This document shows, in pieces, positions 9,303-18,385 of a DNA stretch of 64,000 nucleotides. The notes beneath the pieces are model-generated. The model worked only from the letters and a program-made list of their open reading frames with translations, made no database searches and was not told the origin of the DNA. The stretch spans positions 434,001 to 498,000 of the forward strand of contig NZ_ONZG01000003.1 in assembly GCF_900302455.1 (NCBI RefSeq). Direction: 5' to 3'. Positions within the stretch are counted from its first letter, which is position 1, and every line of letters begins with the position of its first letter. The stretch is from Falsiruegeria mediterranea M17. Lineage in GTDB: Bacteria > Pseudomonadota > Alphaproteobacteria > Rhodobacterales > Rhodobacteraceae. The translations under genes and the position numbers were made by a program.

Positions 9303-10301
9303 ATGTCCAGGCCGTTTCGATGGGGCTGTCTGTCGACCGCCAAAATCGCGCGAGAGCATGTTTTGCCTGCAATTGCCCGGTCGGAAACCGGCGTGTTGCA
9401 CGCAATCTCAAGCCGGGACGCGGGCCGGGCGCAAGTCGCGGCAACCCGCTTTGGCGCGGCGCGGTGGTACGACAGTCACGATGCACTGCTGGCCGACAGG
9501 GACGTGGATGGCGTCTATATCCCGCTGCCCACGTCGCATCACACGGAATGGGCCATTCGCGCGGCTCAGGCGGGCAAACACGTCCTCTGTGAAAAGCCGA
9601 TTGCGCTAAAGGCTTCCGATATCGACCGGATCGCGGCGGCGGGGCGGGACAACAATGTCCTGATTTCGGAGGCCTACATGGTCTGGTACCACCCGCAATG
9701 GCACAAGGTCCGTGAGCTGATCCAGATCGGCTCCATCGGGCGCTTGCGTCAGGTGACGGGTGGGTTTTCGTTTCATAACGTCGATCCCGCCAACACGCGC
9801 AATCAGCTAGAGGCCGGAGGCGGCGCGTTGCCTGACATCGGCGTCTATCCGGTGATCACAACCTTGATGAGCACCGGATCCGTGCCGCTGAGTGTCGAGG
9901 CGCAGGTCGAGTACTCGCCAGAATTCAAGACCGACATCTATGCCCACGCGGTTGTCCGGTTCGAGGGCTTCAATCTGAGCTTTCATGTCTCGACCCAAAT
10001 GGCGCTGCATCAATCCATGCGGTTCATGGGAGAGACCGGCTGGATCGACGTACGCGCGCCATTCAACGCAGGCGACTATGGCGCCGCCGAGGTGGTTCTC
10101 TACGATCAGGCGAACACGCAACAACAGGTTTTTCGGTTCACCAGTGCCCGTCAGTACGAGGTGCAAGTGGATGCCTTTGCCAACGCCTGTGCAGGCAATG
10201 GATCGGGGGTGGTGCCTTTGTCCTTGTCCCGTCAAGTGCAAGAGATCATAGACCAGATCTATGCCGCGGGTCGGTCGGAAAACCGACAGGTTCTCCAGTA
10301 A
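9303..10301 (+). CDS. Gfo/Idh/MocA-family NAD(P)-dependent oxidoreductase
   Basis: A 332-residue oxidoreductase. The N-terminal Rossmann region begins GCLSTAKIAREHVLPAI, and the family motif CEKPIAL (about residues 97-103) contains the catalytic-type Lys of the EKP motif. The C-terminal half is the substrate-binding alpha/beta domain, with GGGALPDIGVYP near residue 175. Relatives oxidise sugars or sugar derivatives such as xylose, glucose or inositol. It starts three bases after the glk stop and closes the sugar operon. The substrate cannot be read from sequence; a role in oxidising the transported sugar is inferred. A structured repeat begins about nine bases after its stop. Confidence 0.85.
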   Translation: MSRPFRWGCLSTAKIAREHVLPAIARSETGVLHAISSRDAGRAQVAATRFGAARWYDSHDALLADRDVDGVYIPLPTSHHTEWAIRAAQAGKHVLCEKPIALKASDIDRIAAAGRDNNVLISEAYMVWYHPQWHKVRELIQIGSIGRLRQVTGGFSFHNVDPANTRNQLEAGGGALPDIGVYPVITTLMSTGSVPLSVEAQVEYSPEFKTDIYAHAVVRFEGFNLSFHVSTQMALHQSMRFMGETGWIDVRAPFNAGDYGAAEVVLYDQANTQQQVFRFTSARQYEVQVDAFANACAGNGSGVVPLSLSRQVQEIIDQIYAAGRSENRQVLQ

Positions 10302-10446
10302 CCTCGAAGCGCTCCCGCCCGTCGTCGATGCCCCTTGCGGGACATCTCCTCCCGTTGGGCCAGGCTCATGCGGGCTTTGCCCGCATGAGCCTGGCCCGCC
10401 CCCTCTAAGGGCCGTCCGCAGGACGCAAGGCCGATGGGCCGCGCAG
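10302..10446 (+). repeat. Dispersed structured repeat, copy A
   Basis: The copy begins CCTCGAA, then has GCTCCCGCCC (10311-10320), a small hairpin (CCC/GGG with ATG/CAT), the block CTCCTCCCGTTGGGCC, and a perfect 19-bp hairpin with arms at 10357-10375 and 10379-10397 around a TTT loop. A tail GCCGTCCGCAGGACGC follows. It is nearly identical, as the reverse complement, to the copy at 33198-33333. It lies between the convergent oxidoreductase and gamma-glutamyltransferase genes. The strong hairpin may stop or stabilise transcripts. Confidence 0.85.
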
Positions 10447-10450
10447 GGCG

Positions 10451-12241
10451 TTAGCGCCCCACAGCGTAGGCCTGCATCAATCGCGGGGTCGCCGCGGCAC
10501 GCAACAAGCCGTCGGGTGCTCGGCTGGCAGCCGTTAACCGACCCACGGTCCAGGGCTCGGCCACCTCTATTGCATGCCCTTTGGCGCGCAGAGTTTCGAT
10601 GACCTCTGCCCCAAATCCGGGTTCGACCATCAAGTGGCCGGGGGTCACCTCGCGCGGGTAGAACGAGCTTTGGAAATGGCCGGTGTGAAACAGCGGTGCA
10701 TCGATGCCCTCTTGCAGGTTCAAGCCCCCATGCACCAGACGCAGCAGGTAGATCAGTTGCCATTGGTCCTGTTGGTCGCCCCCAGGTGTGCCAAAAGCCA
10801 GCTCAGCACCGTCAGGCGCCCGGGCCATCGAGGGCGATAACGTGGTGCGAGGGCGACGGCCAGGCGCCAGCGAGGTCGGCAGCCCGTCTTCCAGCCAGAA
10901 CATCTGCGCCCGCGAATTCAGCGGCATGCCCAATCCAGGCACCACGGGAGAGGATTGCAGCCATCCGCCCGAAGGCGTGGCCGACACCATGTTGCCCCAG
11001 CGATCGATCACATCCAGATGTACGGTATCCCCGCGCTTTTCGGTCAGGTGCGACATGGTCGGCTCGCCCGCGCCGATGGCGTGGCCCGGCTGGTGGGACA
11101 GGGCGGCATGGGACAGCATTGCCTCGACCCAGGCGTCGTGCCCGGGCAGGCGGCCCGGGCGTTGATCGGTTGAAGCCATCGCCCCGATCAACATGCGGCG
11201 GTCCGCTGCGTATCCATCCGACAGCAGCAGATCCATCGGGATTTCAGTGAAATCCGGATCGCCGTAGTATGTCTCGCGGTCGGCAAAGGCGAGCTTCATT
11301 GCTTCTGTCACATGATGGACAAATTCGGCCCCGTTCAGATCCATCTGATCGAGCGGCAGCCCTTCGAGCAGCTTGAGCGATTGCAACAACGTCGGCCCTT
11401 GGGTCCAGGGCCCACCCTTCCAAACGGTCCAACCGTGGTAGTCCACCTGCAAGGGCGCCTCGTAACTGGCCCGCCAGTTGGCCATGTCCTGCCCGTTCAG
11501 AACACCCTTGTGTGGAGCGCCGCTGGCATCCATGAGGCAGGCGTCAGCAACGAACCCGTCAATCGCTTCGGCAATGAACCCGCAATAGAACGCTTTGCGC
11601 GCCGCCTCGATCTGCGCCTCGCGACCCGAAACGGTTTCCGCCTCTGACAGCACGCGTTCCCAAGTGTCCGCCAGTTGCGGGTTGCGAAAGAGCGCGCCCG
11701 CCTGAGGGAGGGCGCCGCCCGGAGCCCAAGTGGCATAGGATGTGGGCCACTCGGCCGCAAAGAAATCGGCCAACCCTGCAATCGTGTTGGCCACGCGTGG
11801 CAACAGGGGATGGCCGGTGCGAGCATAATGAATGGCTGGTTCCAGAATGTCGCGCAGGGGGAGCGAGCCGTGATCGCGCAGAGTGATCATCCAGGCGTCG
11901 AACGCACCAGGCACCACTGTGGCCAGCAGGCCAGAACCGGGGATCAACTCCAGCCCCTGGTTCTTGAAATGGGCAATCGTGGCGCCCGCCGGGGCGACGC
12001 CCTGCCCGCAGACCATGGTGGGTTCTGTATCGCCGGCAGGTTTGATCAGCATCGGCATGTCGCCGAGCGGGCCGTTCAGATGCGGTTCGACCACGTGCAG
12101 CACAAACCCCATCGCAGCGGCAGCGTCAAAGGCATTGCCGCCCCGTTCCAGTACGCCCATGCCAACCGCCGAGGCGATCCAATGGGTTGAAGTTGCAACA
12201 CCAAAGGTGCCCGTGATCTCGGGGCGGGTGGTGAAGGTCAT
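10451..12241 (-). CDS. ggt: Gamma-glutamyltransferase-family protein (Ntn hydrolase)
   Basis: A 596-residue member of the gamma-glutamyltranspeptidase family, which self-cleaves before a Thr nucleophile. The likely cleavage and nucleophile site is Thr in GDTVHLDVIDRWGNMVS. The family pattern PRTTLSPSMA and the glycine-rich substrate loop are also present. No secretion signal is obvious at the chosen start (MTFTTRPEITG), so it may be cytoplasmic, unlike E. coli Ggt. Members of this branch may be acylases or hydrolases rather than glutathione-degrading enzymes, so the exact reaction is open. Its stop lies in a GGGCG/CGCCC mini-hairpin next to repeat copy A. Confidence 0.85.
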   Translation of the reverse strand: MTFTTRPEITGTFGVATSTHWIASAVGMGVLERGGNAFDAAAAMGFVLHVVEPHLNGPLGDMPMLIKPAGDTEPTMVCGQGVAPAGATIAHFKNQGLELIPGSGLLATVVPGAFDAWMITLRDHGSLPLRDILEPAIHYARTGHPLLPRVANTIAGLADFFAAEWPTSYATWAPGGALPQAGALFRNPQLADTWERVLSEAETVSGREAQIEAARKAFYCGFIAEAIDGFVADACLMDASGAPHKGVLNGQDMANWRASYEAPLQVDYHGWTVWKGGPWTQGPTLLQSLKLLEGLPLDQMDLNGAEFVHHVTEAMKLAFADRETYYGDPDFTEIPMDLLLSDGYAADRRMLIGAMASTDQRPGRLPGHDAWVEAMLSHAALSHQPGHAIGAGEPTMSHLTEKRGDTVHLDVIDRWGNMVSATPSGGWLQSSPVVPGLGMPLNSRAQMFWLEDGLPTSLAPGRRPRTTLSPSMARAPDGAELAFGTPGGDQQDQWQLIYLLRLVHGGLNLQEGIDAPLFHTGHFQSSFYPREVTPGHLMVEPGFGAEVIETLRAKGHAIEVAEPWTVGRLTAASRAPDGLLRAAATPRLMQAYAVGR

Positions 12242-12314
12242 GGGGCTCTCCGATTTGCTCGGACAGGATCAGGCCACGATGCAGAGGTGAGGTCAACCGC
12301 CGGGGCTGCACACC

Positions 12315-15300
12315 TCAGTAATCGCGTTCAAAGAACACACCGACCGAGGTTTCGCCCTGATTGTCCACAGTCCCCTTGAGCGTGAAACTCTCAGTCACAT
12401 CCAGGTTAAGGTTCAACTCGGTCTCGCCCTTGGTGTTGACGGTGAAATCGGTATAGAGCCCGTCAGCCAGATACGCCCCTGCACCAAACTGCGCTGCACC
12501 GCTGTCATCGGTTCCCACCTCGACAGTATCGGCACCTGTGGCTTCGCGGATGCCTTTGGTGGAATCCCCGCCAGCGCCGCTGAGCTGCGCGAGTGAGGCG
12601 GCCATCTGGGCAATCACAATGGGAGAAAGCTCCGAGAACCGGTTGCCAAAGAGCAGCATGGCCAGCGCCTCTTCGCTGGGGCGTTCAGGGTCGGCATAGA
12701 CCTTGATTTCCGGGCCATCCAGCGGGCCGGAAATCTCAAGCGTTGCAGAACCGTCCGAGGTCGTCGTGGTCGAGGCAAACTCCAGATAGGGGGTCAGGTT
12801 GCCCTGTAAGGTGACGATGCCCTTGGTCAGTTTCAGGCGACGGCCCAGAATGTCGAAGTTGCCGCGGATCAGCTCGATCTGACCCGATGGCGCGATGGCC
12901 GCCGTGGTGCCACCCACATGGATGCGGCCTCCCAGTTCCGCCTGCAAGCCGCGTCCGCGGGCGTAGACCTTGGAGGGAGCCAGAAGACTTACATCCAGCG
13001 AGATGACCGGGCCTGAACCGCCGCTTGAGGTTTGCACCAATTTGGCCCGCTTTCGGGTCGTGAACGTCGCACTGGTTTCCCCTACATGACGGATCTCGGG
13101 GATGGGGGCAGCCCCAACGGCGCCCGAGGCGGCTGAGAGGTCGATGTTTGTTTCGCCAAAGACGATTTGCCCGGCAATGGCGCTGTTACCCGCAAGCGGG
13201 CCGGACATGGTGATCTGGCCATTGGCCGAGGTTTCAAAGAACACGTTGTCGGTCAGGATCAATTCGTTGAGTTGCAGCGCAATCCGTCCATTGAAAGGGG
13301 GCGCCAATTCAACAGGGCCGCTGACGTTGAACGTGCCGCCGGCCCGCAGCCCACCGGTGATCCCGATGGTGGCGCTGCCGTTTGCCAGGGCAACGCGCCC
13401 GCTGATGTTGGTCAAGGTCTGACCGGCGGCGGGAACAGCAACTGTTGTGCCAGAGGTGGTGATCGTGCCGGTGATGGCCTCGACGCTTGGCGTGCCTTTC
13501 AGCGCCAGGTCGTATTGCGCGGAGCCGTCGATGGAATTGGGCGATATGAACAGGTTGGCGATGCCCAGACCGATGGTGCCCTTGGCTGTGACATCCGCTT
13601 GCCCGGACCCTTCGTCAAAGCTGCCTGCGACTTTGCTGGTCAGACCCGAGGGGCCGGTGGCATCTGCGTCGATCTCCCACACGCCATTGTCGCGTTTGGC
13701 GTTGCCCTTGGCGGTGAGCGCTCCGACCAACTCGGGAACGATACGCTCCAAACGCTGCAAGCTGGCGTCAAAGTTCAGATCAGCAGAGCCGTCGGTTCCC
13801 ACGGTCCCGTTCAGCGCCACGGTTGAGGCTTCGGGGCCGTCGATTTCAACAGTGCCGGTCAGGCCACTGCCGGTAGGTTTCACATCCCCGTTCACGGTCA
13901 AGGGGCCCGACAGGGTGGGGATGACACGCTTGAGCTCATCAAGAGCGGCCTTGAACTGGATCGAGCCATTCGTGTCTTGCAGATTGCCGCTCGCCTGGGC
14001 GCTGAGGGCCGAGCCGTTCAGATCAAAGTTCCGGATGTGCAGGCCCGCATCGGCATTGGCCGCATCCAGCGCCAATGTGGTGCGGCCTTGGATCAACGCG
14101 TCGACCTGCTCGATTCCGCTGGTGACATCGCGCGCGGTGGCGTTCAGTTGCACATCAAAATGACGGCTTGCCAGATCCCCGGACCCGGCAGCCTTGGCTT
14201 GCAGATTTCCGGTCAGGTCTTGCCCGGCGAGGCCCGAGAACAACGACAAGTCAGGCGCGTTGACCGAGGCATTGCCGCTGAGTGCATAGGCGCCTTCGGT
14301 ACCGGTCAGCTTGGCAACGGCCTCGGCGTTGACGGCTTTACCATCAAGCGAGAACTGGCGCACGTCCAGCCCTGTGTCATCCCGCTTGGCGTCCAGAACA
14401 ATGGTGGTGCGGCCGGTGATCAGGGGGTCGATCTCGGGCATGCCGCTCTTCAGATCTTGCGCATTGGCGTTTAGTTTCACATCGAAATGCTGGCTTGCCA
14501 TGTCACCTTTGCCGGTGACATTTGCTTGTACTTGGCCCGCCAATTCCCGCCCGGCCAGAGCAGAAAAGACTGACAGATCCTCTGCCTCAACCTGCGCCGT
14601 GCCATCCAGCGCAAAGGCCCCATCTGTCCCGGTGAGCTTTGCCGCAGCCTCGGCCCGTAGGGTCCGTCCCACGACCGTCAGGTTGCGCACCTCAAGCCCT
14701 TGCTGGTCGCGCACGGCGTCCAAGGCGATGGTTGTACGCCCGGCGATGATCGGGTCGATCTCGGGCATTCCGGATTTCAGCCCGTTTCCTTCAACATCAA
14801 GCTGGAAGTCAAAGCTGCCACCCAAGGGCGCGCCTTTGCCTGTCAGATCGGCTGTGACTGTTCCTGCCAGATCGCGCTGCGCCACGCCGGAAAAGCGCGA
14901 CAGGTCACTGGCTTTAAGATTGACGGTTCCGTCCACTTCGAACCCGCTTTGCAGGCCGCTGATCTCGGCGTTTGCCGTCGCGGTGTAGTCAGATCCACGG
15001 ACCACAACATCGCTGAGGTTCAAATTGTCACCGCTCACCAGGTCAAAGAACCCATCCAGCGTGATGGACCGGCCAACTGCCTGGTTCAACGCAGGGTCGG
15101 AAAACGCCAACCCATTCAGCACAGCCTGCACATCGCCGCGCAGGTCCATAGCTTCACCCTGATCCAACGTGCCTTGGCCCGTGATACGGGCCTGTTTTAC
15201 CACAACGTCGGGGGTTTCCAGTGTATCCGCCGTTACACTCAGATCCCAGTGGTTGCCCAATTCGCGGTTCAGCAGGGCGGAAAACTGCGCCGCCTCAAGC

Positions 15301-16409
15301 GTGATGCGTGGATCAGCAACTGGCAACACAACCCGGTCGCCCGTTGGCGGTGTGATACGGCCCTGCAGCGCCACCTTGCTCAATATCCCGCCAGCTGCCA
15401 TGTCCAGCTCACCCTTGAGCTTGAGCGCATCAGACGAAACGTCAAGCTGCGAGATCGCCAGATGCCCGTCCGGGTCACTGATGCCCTCGACTTGCAGCTG
15501 TGTGTCGGTGCCAAAGAAGGTGTCGAATTCTTCTTCCAGGAACGGCGTGACATCGCCGCCCAGATCGGCGCTGAAGGCGATGCTGTTTTGTGTCTCGTCC
15601 GCGCCAAAGGGTACGCCCCGCAAACGCACTTGGCCCGCTACACGCTCGGCATCGTCGCTGGCCAGGGACAGATCGGCGGTGAAGTCCGTCAGCGGGCCTT
15701 CGCCCTTGACGGTCAGCAGCAGGGGCGGTTGCCCGGGCATTTGCAGCGCGGTCGAAATCAAGCCGCCCGCATCCTCGATCACCTGCAAGTCCAGCGCGAT
15801 CTGGCTGGTTTCGTTCTGGAACCCGGCCTTGAGTTCAATGGCATCGCCTGGCCGGTCCAGACGGGTAATGGCCAGATTTGTGTCCAGCGTCCCGTCGGCG
15901 AGGGTCATGTTACCCTGTACCTTGAGCTCGGCCGCCAGTCCGATCAGCGGCTCGCCCAGGCCCAAGGTGTCCACGCGAATTTCGCCGATTTCAATGGCCA
16001 CCGGCAGTTCCGGCAATTGAAACGGCTGTGTTCCCGCATCCGGCAGGGGCTCGGCCTGCGTCGTTGGGGCGGGGGGGCGGTCCACGCGGATTTCACGCGC
16101 CGTCAGCTCGTTGACCGAAAACCGCCCCCTAATCAGAGCCAAACGGTTCCAGTCCAGCACTGCGTCATTGATCGTCAGCCAGGGGCCATCGTCGTCGGAC
16201 ACCACGATCTGTTCGATGGTGGCCTTGGCGCTCAGCGCGCCTTCGATGCCACGCACCTGAATCTGGCGACCTTCGCCAGACAGGGTGTCCTCAAGGAAAT
16301 CGACCAGCATGCCGCCCGATTCCTCATCCTCTTGTGCCCAAAGCGGCGCTGTTAAGGTCAGGGCGACGCATGTGCTGGCGGTCAGGAGGTAACTAGAGGA
16401 ACGTTTCAT
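12315..16409 (-). CDS. tamB: Translocation and assembly module subunit TamB (DUF490)
   Basis: A 1364-residue protein with an N-terminal signal/anchor (MKRSSSYLLTAST) and the long repetitive beta-rich body typical of TamB, ending in the DUF490 domain (residues about 1000-1364). TamB spans the periplasm from the inner membrane to the TamA barrel and helps insert outer-membrane proteins or move phospholipid. Residues about 487-813 contain three tandem units of about 108 residues, each with the pattern (D/S)L-S-FS, a (L)TGKG-like turn, GMPEIDP or a variant, and GRTT(I/L). The ATG overlaps the TGA of tamA by one base, so the two are translationally coupled. Confidence 0.93.
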   Translation of the reverse strand: MKRSSSYLLTASTCVALTLTAPLWAQEDEESGGMLVDFLEDTLSGEGRQIQVRGIEGALSAKATIEQIVVSDDDGPWLTINDAVLDWNRLALIRGRFSVNELTAREIRVDRPPAPTTQAEPLPDAGTQPFQLPELPVAIEIGEIRVDTLGLGEPLIGLAAELKVQGNMTLADGTLDTNLAITRLDRPGDAIELKAGFQNETSQIALDLQVIEDAGGLISTALQMPGQPPLLLTVKGEGPLTDFTADLSLASDDAERVAGQVRLRGVPFGADETQNSIAFSADLGGDVTPFLEEEFDTFFGTDTQLQVEGISDPDGHLAISQLDVSSDALKLKGELDMAAGGILSKVALQGRITPPTGDRVVLPVADPRITLEAAQFSALLNRELGNHWDLSVTADTLETPDVVVKQARITGQGTLDQGEAMDLRGDVQAVLNGLAFSDPALNQAVGRSITLDGFFDLVSGDNLNLSDVVVRGSDYTATANAEISGLQSGFEVDGTVNLKASDLSRFSGVAQRDLAGTVTADLTGKGAPLGGSFDFQLDVEGNGLKSGMPEIDPIIAGRTTIALDAVRDQQGLEVRNLTVVGRTLRAEAAAKLTGTDGAFALDGTAQVEAEDLSVFSALAGRELAGQVQANVTGKGDMASQHFDVKLNANAQDLKSGMPEIDPLITGRTTIVLDAKRDDTGLDVRQFSLDGKAVNAEAVAKLTGTEGAYALSGNASVNAPDLSLFSGLAGQDLTGNLQAKAAGSGDLASRHFDVQLNATARDVTSGIEQVDALIQGRTTLALDAANADAGLHIRNFDLNGSALSAQASGNLQDTNGSIQFKAALDELKRVIPTLSGPLTVNGDVKPTGSGLTGTVEIDGPEASTVALNGTVGTDGSADLNFDASLQRLERIVPELVGALTAKGNAKRDNGVWEIDADATGPSGLTSKVAGSFDEGSGQADVTAKGTIGLGIANLFISPNSIDGSAQYDLALKGTPSVEAITGTITTSGTTVAVPAAGQTLTNISGRVALANGSATIGITGGLRAGGTFNVSGPVELAPPFNGRIALQLNELILTDNVFFETSANGQITMSGPLAGNSAIAGQIVFGETNIDLSAASGAVGAAPIPEIRHVGETSATFTTRKRAKLVQTSSGGSGPVISLDVSLLAPSKVYARGRGLQAELGGRIHVGGTTAAIAPSGQIELIRGNFDILGRRLKLTKGIVTLQGNLTPYLEFASTTTTSDGSATLEISGPLDGPEIKVYADPERPSEEALAMLLFGNRFSELSPIVIAQMAASLAQLSGAGGDSTKGIREATGADTVEVGTDDSGAAQFGAGAYLADGLYTDFTVNTKGETELNLNLDVTESFTLKGTVDNQGETSVGVFFERDY

Positions 16410-18214
16410 CAGAAGGCCTGCCCGATACCAATGTAAAACTGCAATCCGTCGCCCGTGGACCCTTCAACCGGCAAGGCCAAGTCCACCCGCAATGGGCCAA
16501 ACCCACCCAGATCATAGCGCACACCCAGACCCGCGCCCGCATGGCGGGACGAAGCGGAAGTGACAAAGGATTTGGCGTCGATCAGGCCGATGTCATAAAA
16601 CCCGACGAGCGAGATCTTTTCGGTCACGCGCCCGCGCACCTCGGCTGACACACCCAGAAACGAGCGTCCGCCTGCAATTCCGGTGCCAACCGGAGTGCCT
16701 AGCGATTCATAAGGTTGGCCGCGTACGGTTCCGGCACCGCCCGAGTAGAACAGAAGCTCAGGCGACGTTCCGGCTTGCGAAGACCCCACGATGGACCCCA
16801 ACTGCAACCGGCCAGCCAGGATAATGCCGCCGTTCGATGTCACGTCCCAATATCCGCGCCCATCCACAAAAAACTGCGCACCGCTCTCGGTGCCGCTCAG
16901 CCCGGCGTAGGGTGTGAACCGCGCGTCGAGATAGAATCCTTTGGTCGCGCTGACCGGATTGTCGCGCTTGTCCCATTCGGACCGCACAGGCAGGATCAGA
17001 TAGCGGAATCGGCGGTCTGTACCAAAGGCGTCGTCGGATGACGCGTAGTTGAACCCAAACCAGGCCTCTGCATAGAGCTGTTCCGAGAACGTGCGCCGGG
17101 CACCAACGCCCAAATGAGCACTTGTGACCTTGTAGTGGGTCCGATTTCGGCGTTCGAGGTTGCCGATGTAAAAAATACTGTCATCGGGCCCCAATTTCTC
17201 AGGTTGATCCAGACGAAAGCCGATGCGACCGTCGATATCTTCTGTGCCGCCGATGTTTCGAATGTTGGCCTCGAACCGGAAGCGATTGGCGTTGTTGAAT
17301 ACGTTGCGGTGCATCCAGGTTGCGGTCAGATCCAGACCGGCGGTCGATTTGACTTCGACCCCGAAGGTCAGGCGGCGCTTGGGCAGGTCTTCGAATTCTG
17401 CATCAAAATCAAGCGTGCCATCCGGGTTTGGAACATCGCGTTCCCGCAAGGTGACGGAATTGAAGGTGCCGGTGCGGCGCAGGCGCGTCCCGACCTTTTG
17501 CACGCCCGCCGGGCTGTACACCTCGCCGGTGGGGAAACCTGCGATCCGCCGCAACGCCTCGTGACGAACGTCCGAGGTGCCCGAGATGTGCATTTTGCCG
17601 AACTTCAGCTTGGGTCCGGGCAACAGATCGATGTCCGAATCAAGCTGCGCGTCGCGGTGGCGGGCAGTGATGCGTTGATCGCCGACCTTGGCCTTGGCGT
17701 ATCCTGCGTCGCGCCATCCGACGATCCCGGCTGATGCCGCATCGCGGATGGTTCCGGTGGTGGCCGTCTGGCCCGGCGCATAACCTTCGGGCAGCTCGGT
17801 GTCGGGTGTGATGGGCGAGATCTCGGTCTTGCCGAATTTGAATTGAGGGCCGGTTTGAACGGTGATGTCGATCCGGTTGATCTGGCTCGGGATGCGCAGA
17901 GGGTCTATTTTCGCAGCTTCGCGCCCGTCTAGTTTGACACTGACAACGGGGCTGAAAAACCCTTCGTCGTAAAGCACCTGCACCAGGGTGCGATAATCCG
18001 ACAGCGCGGCGGACAACACCTCAATCGGTTCGGTCAATCCGTGCCGCTCGGCCCCCAACGCCAGAGAACTGGCAGTCAGGCGTTCAGTCAGGTCTTCCGA
18101 GGCACCCGGCGCTACGAGTGCTGTTTCCACGGCCAACGCCATAGATGGCAGGCAAAGCCCACACGCAAGTGTCATACCGCGCAACACGGCGCCGAAACGG
18201 CCGCTTGATCTCAT
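16409..18214 (-). CDS. tamA: Translocation and assembly module subunit TamA (Omp85 family)
   Basis: A 601-residue outer-membrane Omp85-family protein with a signal peptide ending SMALA (about residue 28), POTRA-like domains (about residues 40-270) and a C-terminal 16-strand beta-barrel. The barrel ends in a terminal Phe (IGIGQAF) as expected for outer-membrane insertion, and a VRGQPYE motif (the RGY/F-type L6 loop) is visible near residue 520. A longer frame opens at 18295. The ATG at 18212-18214, preceded by GGAG at suitable spacing, starts directly at the signal sequence and is preferred. It works with TamB encoded immediately downstream. Confidence 0.92.
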   Translation of the reverse strand: MRSSGRFGAVLRGMTLACGLCLPSMALAVETALVAPGASEDLTERLTASSLALGAERHGLTEPIEVLSAALSDYRTLVQVLYDEGFFSPVVSVKLDGREAAKIDPLRIPSQINRIDITVQTGPQFKFGKTEISPITPDTELPEGYAPGQTATTGTIRDAASAGIVGWRDAGYAKAKVGDQRITARHRDAQLDSDIDLLPGPKLKFGKMHISGTSDVRHEALRRIAGFPTGEVYSPAGVQKVGTRLRRTGTFNSVTLRERDVPNPDGTLDFDAEFEDLPKRRLTFGVEVKSTAGLDLTATWMHRNVFNNANRFRFEANIRNIGGTEDIDGRIGFRLDQPEKLGPDDSIFYIGNLERRNRTHYKVTSAHLGVGARRTFSEQLYAEAWFGFNYASSDDAFGTDRRFRYLILPVRSEWDKRDNPVSATKGFYLDARFTPYAGLSGTESGAQFFVDGRGYWDVTSNGGIILAGRLQLGSIVGSSQAGTSPELLFYSGGAGTVRGQPYESLGTPVGTGIAGGRSFLGVSAEVRGRVTEKISLVGFYDIGLIDAKSFVTSASSRHAGAGLGVRYDLGGFGPLRVDLALPVEGSTGDGLQFYIGIGQAF

Positions 18215-18385
18215 CCCCGTGGCTCCAGACTGCCCGAACTCGCACCGGCACGCCGGTTCTACGGCGTTGCCTTCAGTATTTTGAATAGCACACAAGATGC
18301 GGGGGGAGGAGGGGGAAATTGCGCCACATATCCTCTATAGATTGTGGTTTATGCAAAATTGGGCTGGCGTCGAAACGGGCCGCTT

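Noticed and set aside
10302-10446. Copy A as a CRISPR or insertion-sequence end
   Set aside because: There is no regular spacer array and no transposase or terminal target duplication. The copies are single structured units scattered between genes.
14700-16355. 551-residue open frame on the plus strand opposite tamB
   Set aside because: It is the antisense shadow of a GC-rich gene; tamB has clear family structure and the antisense product has no recognisable motif, signal or ribosome site.
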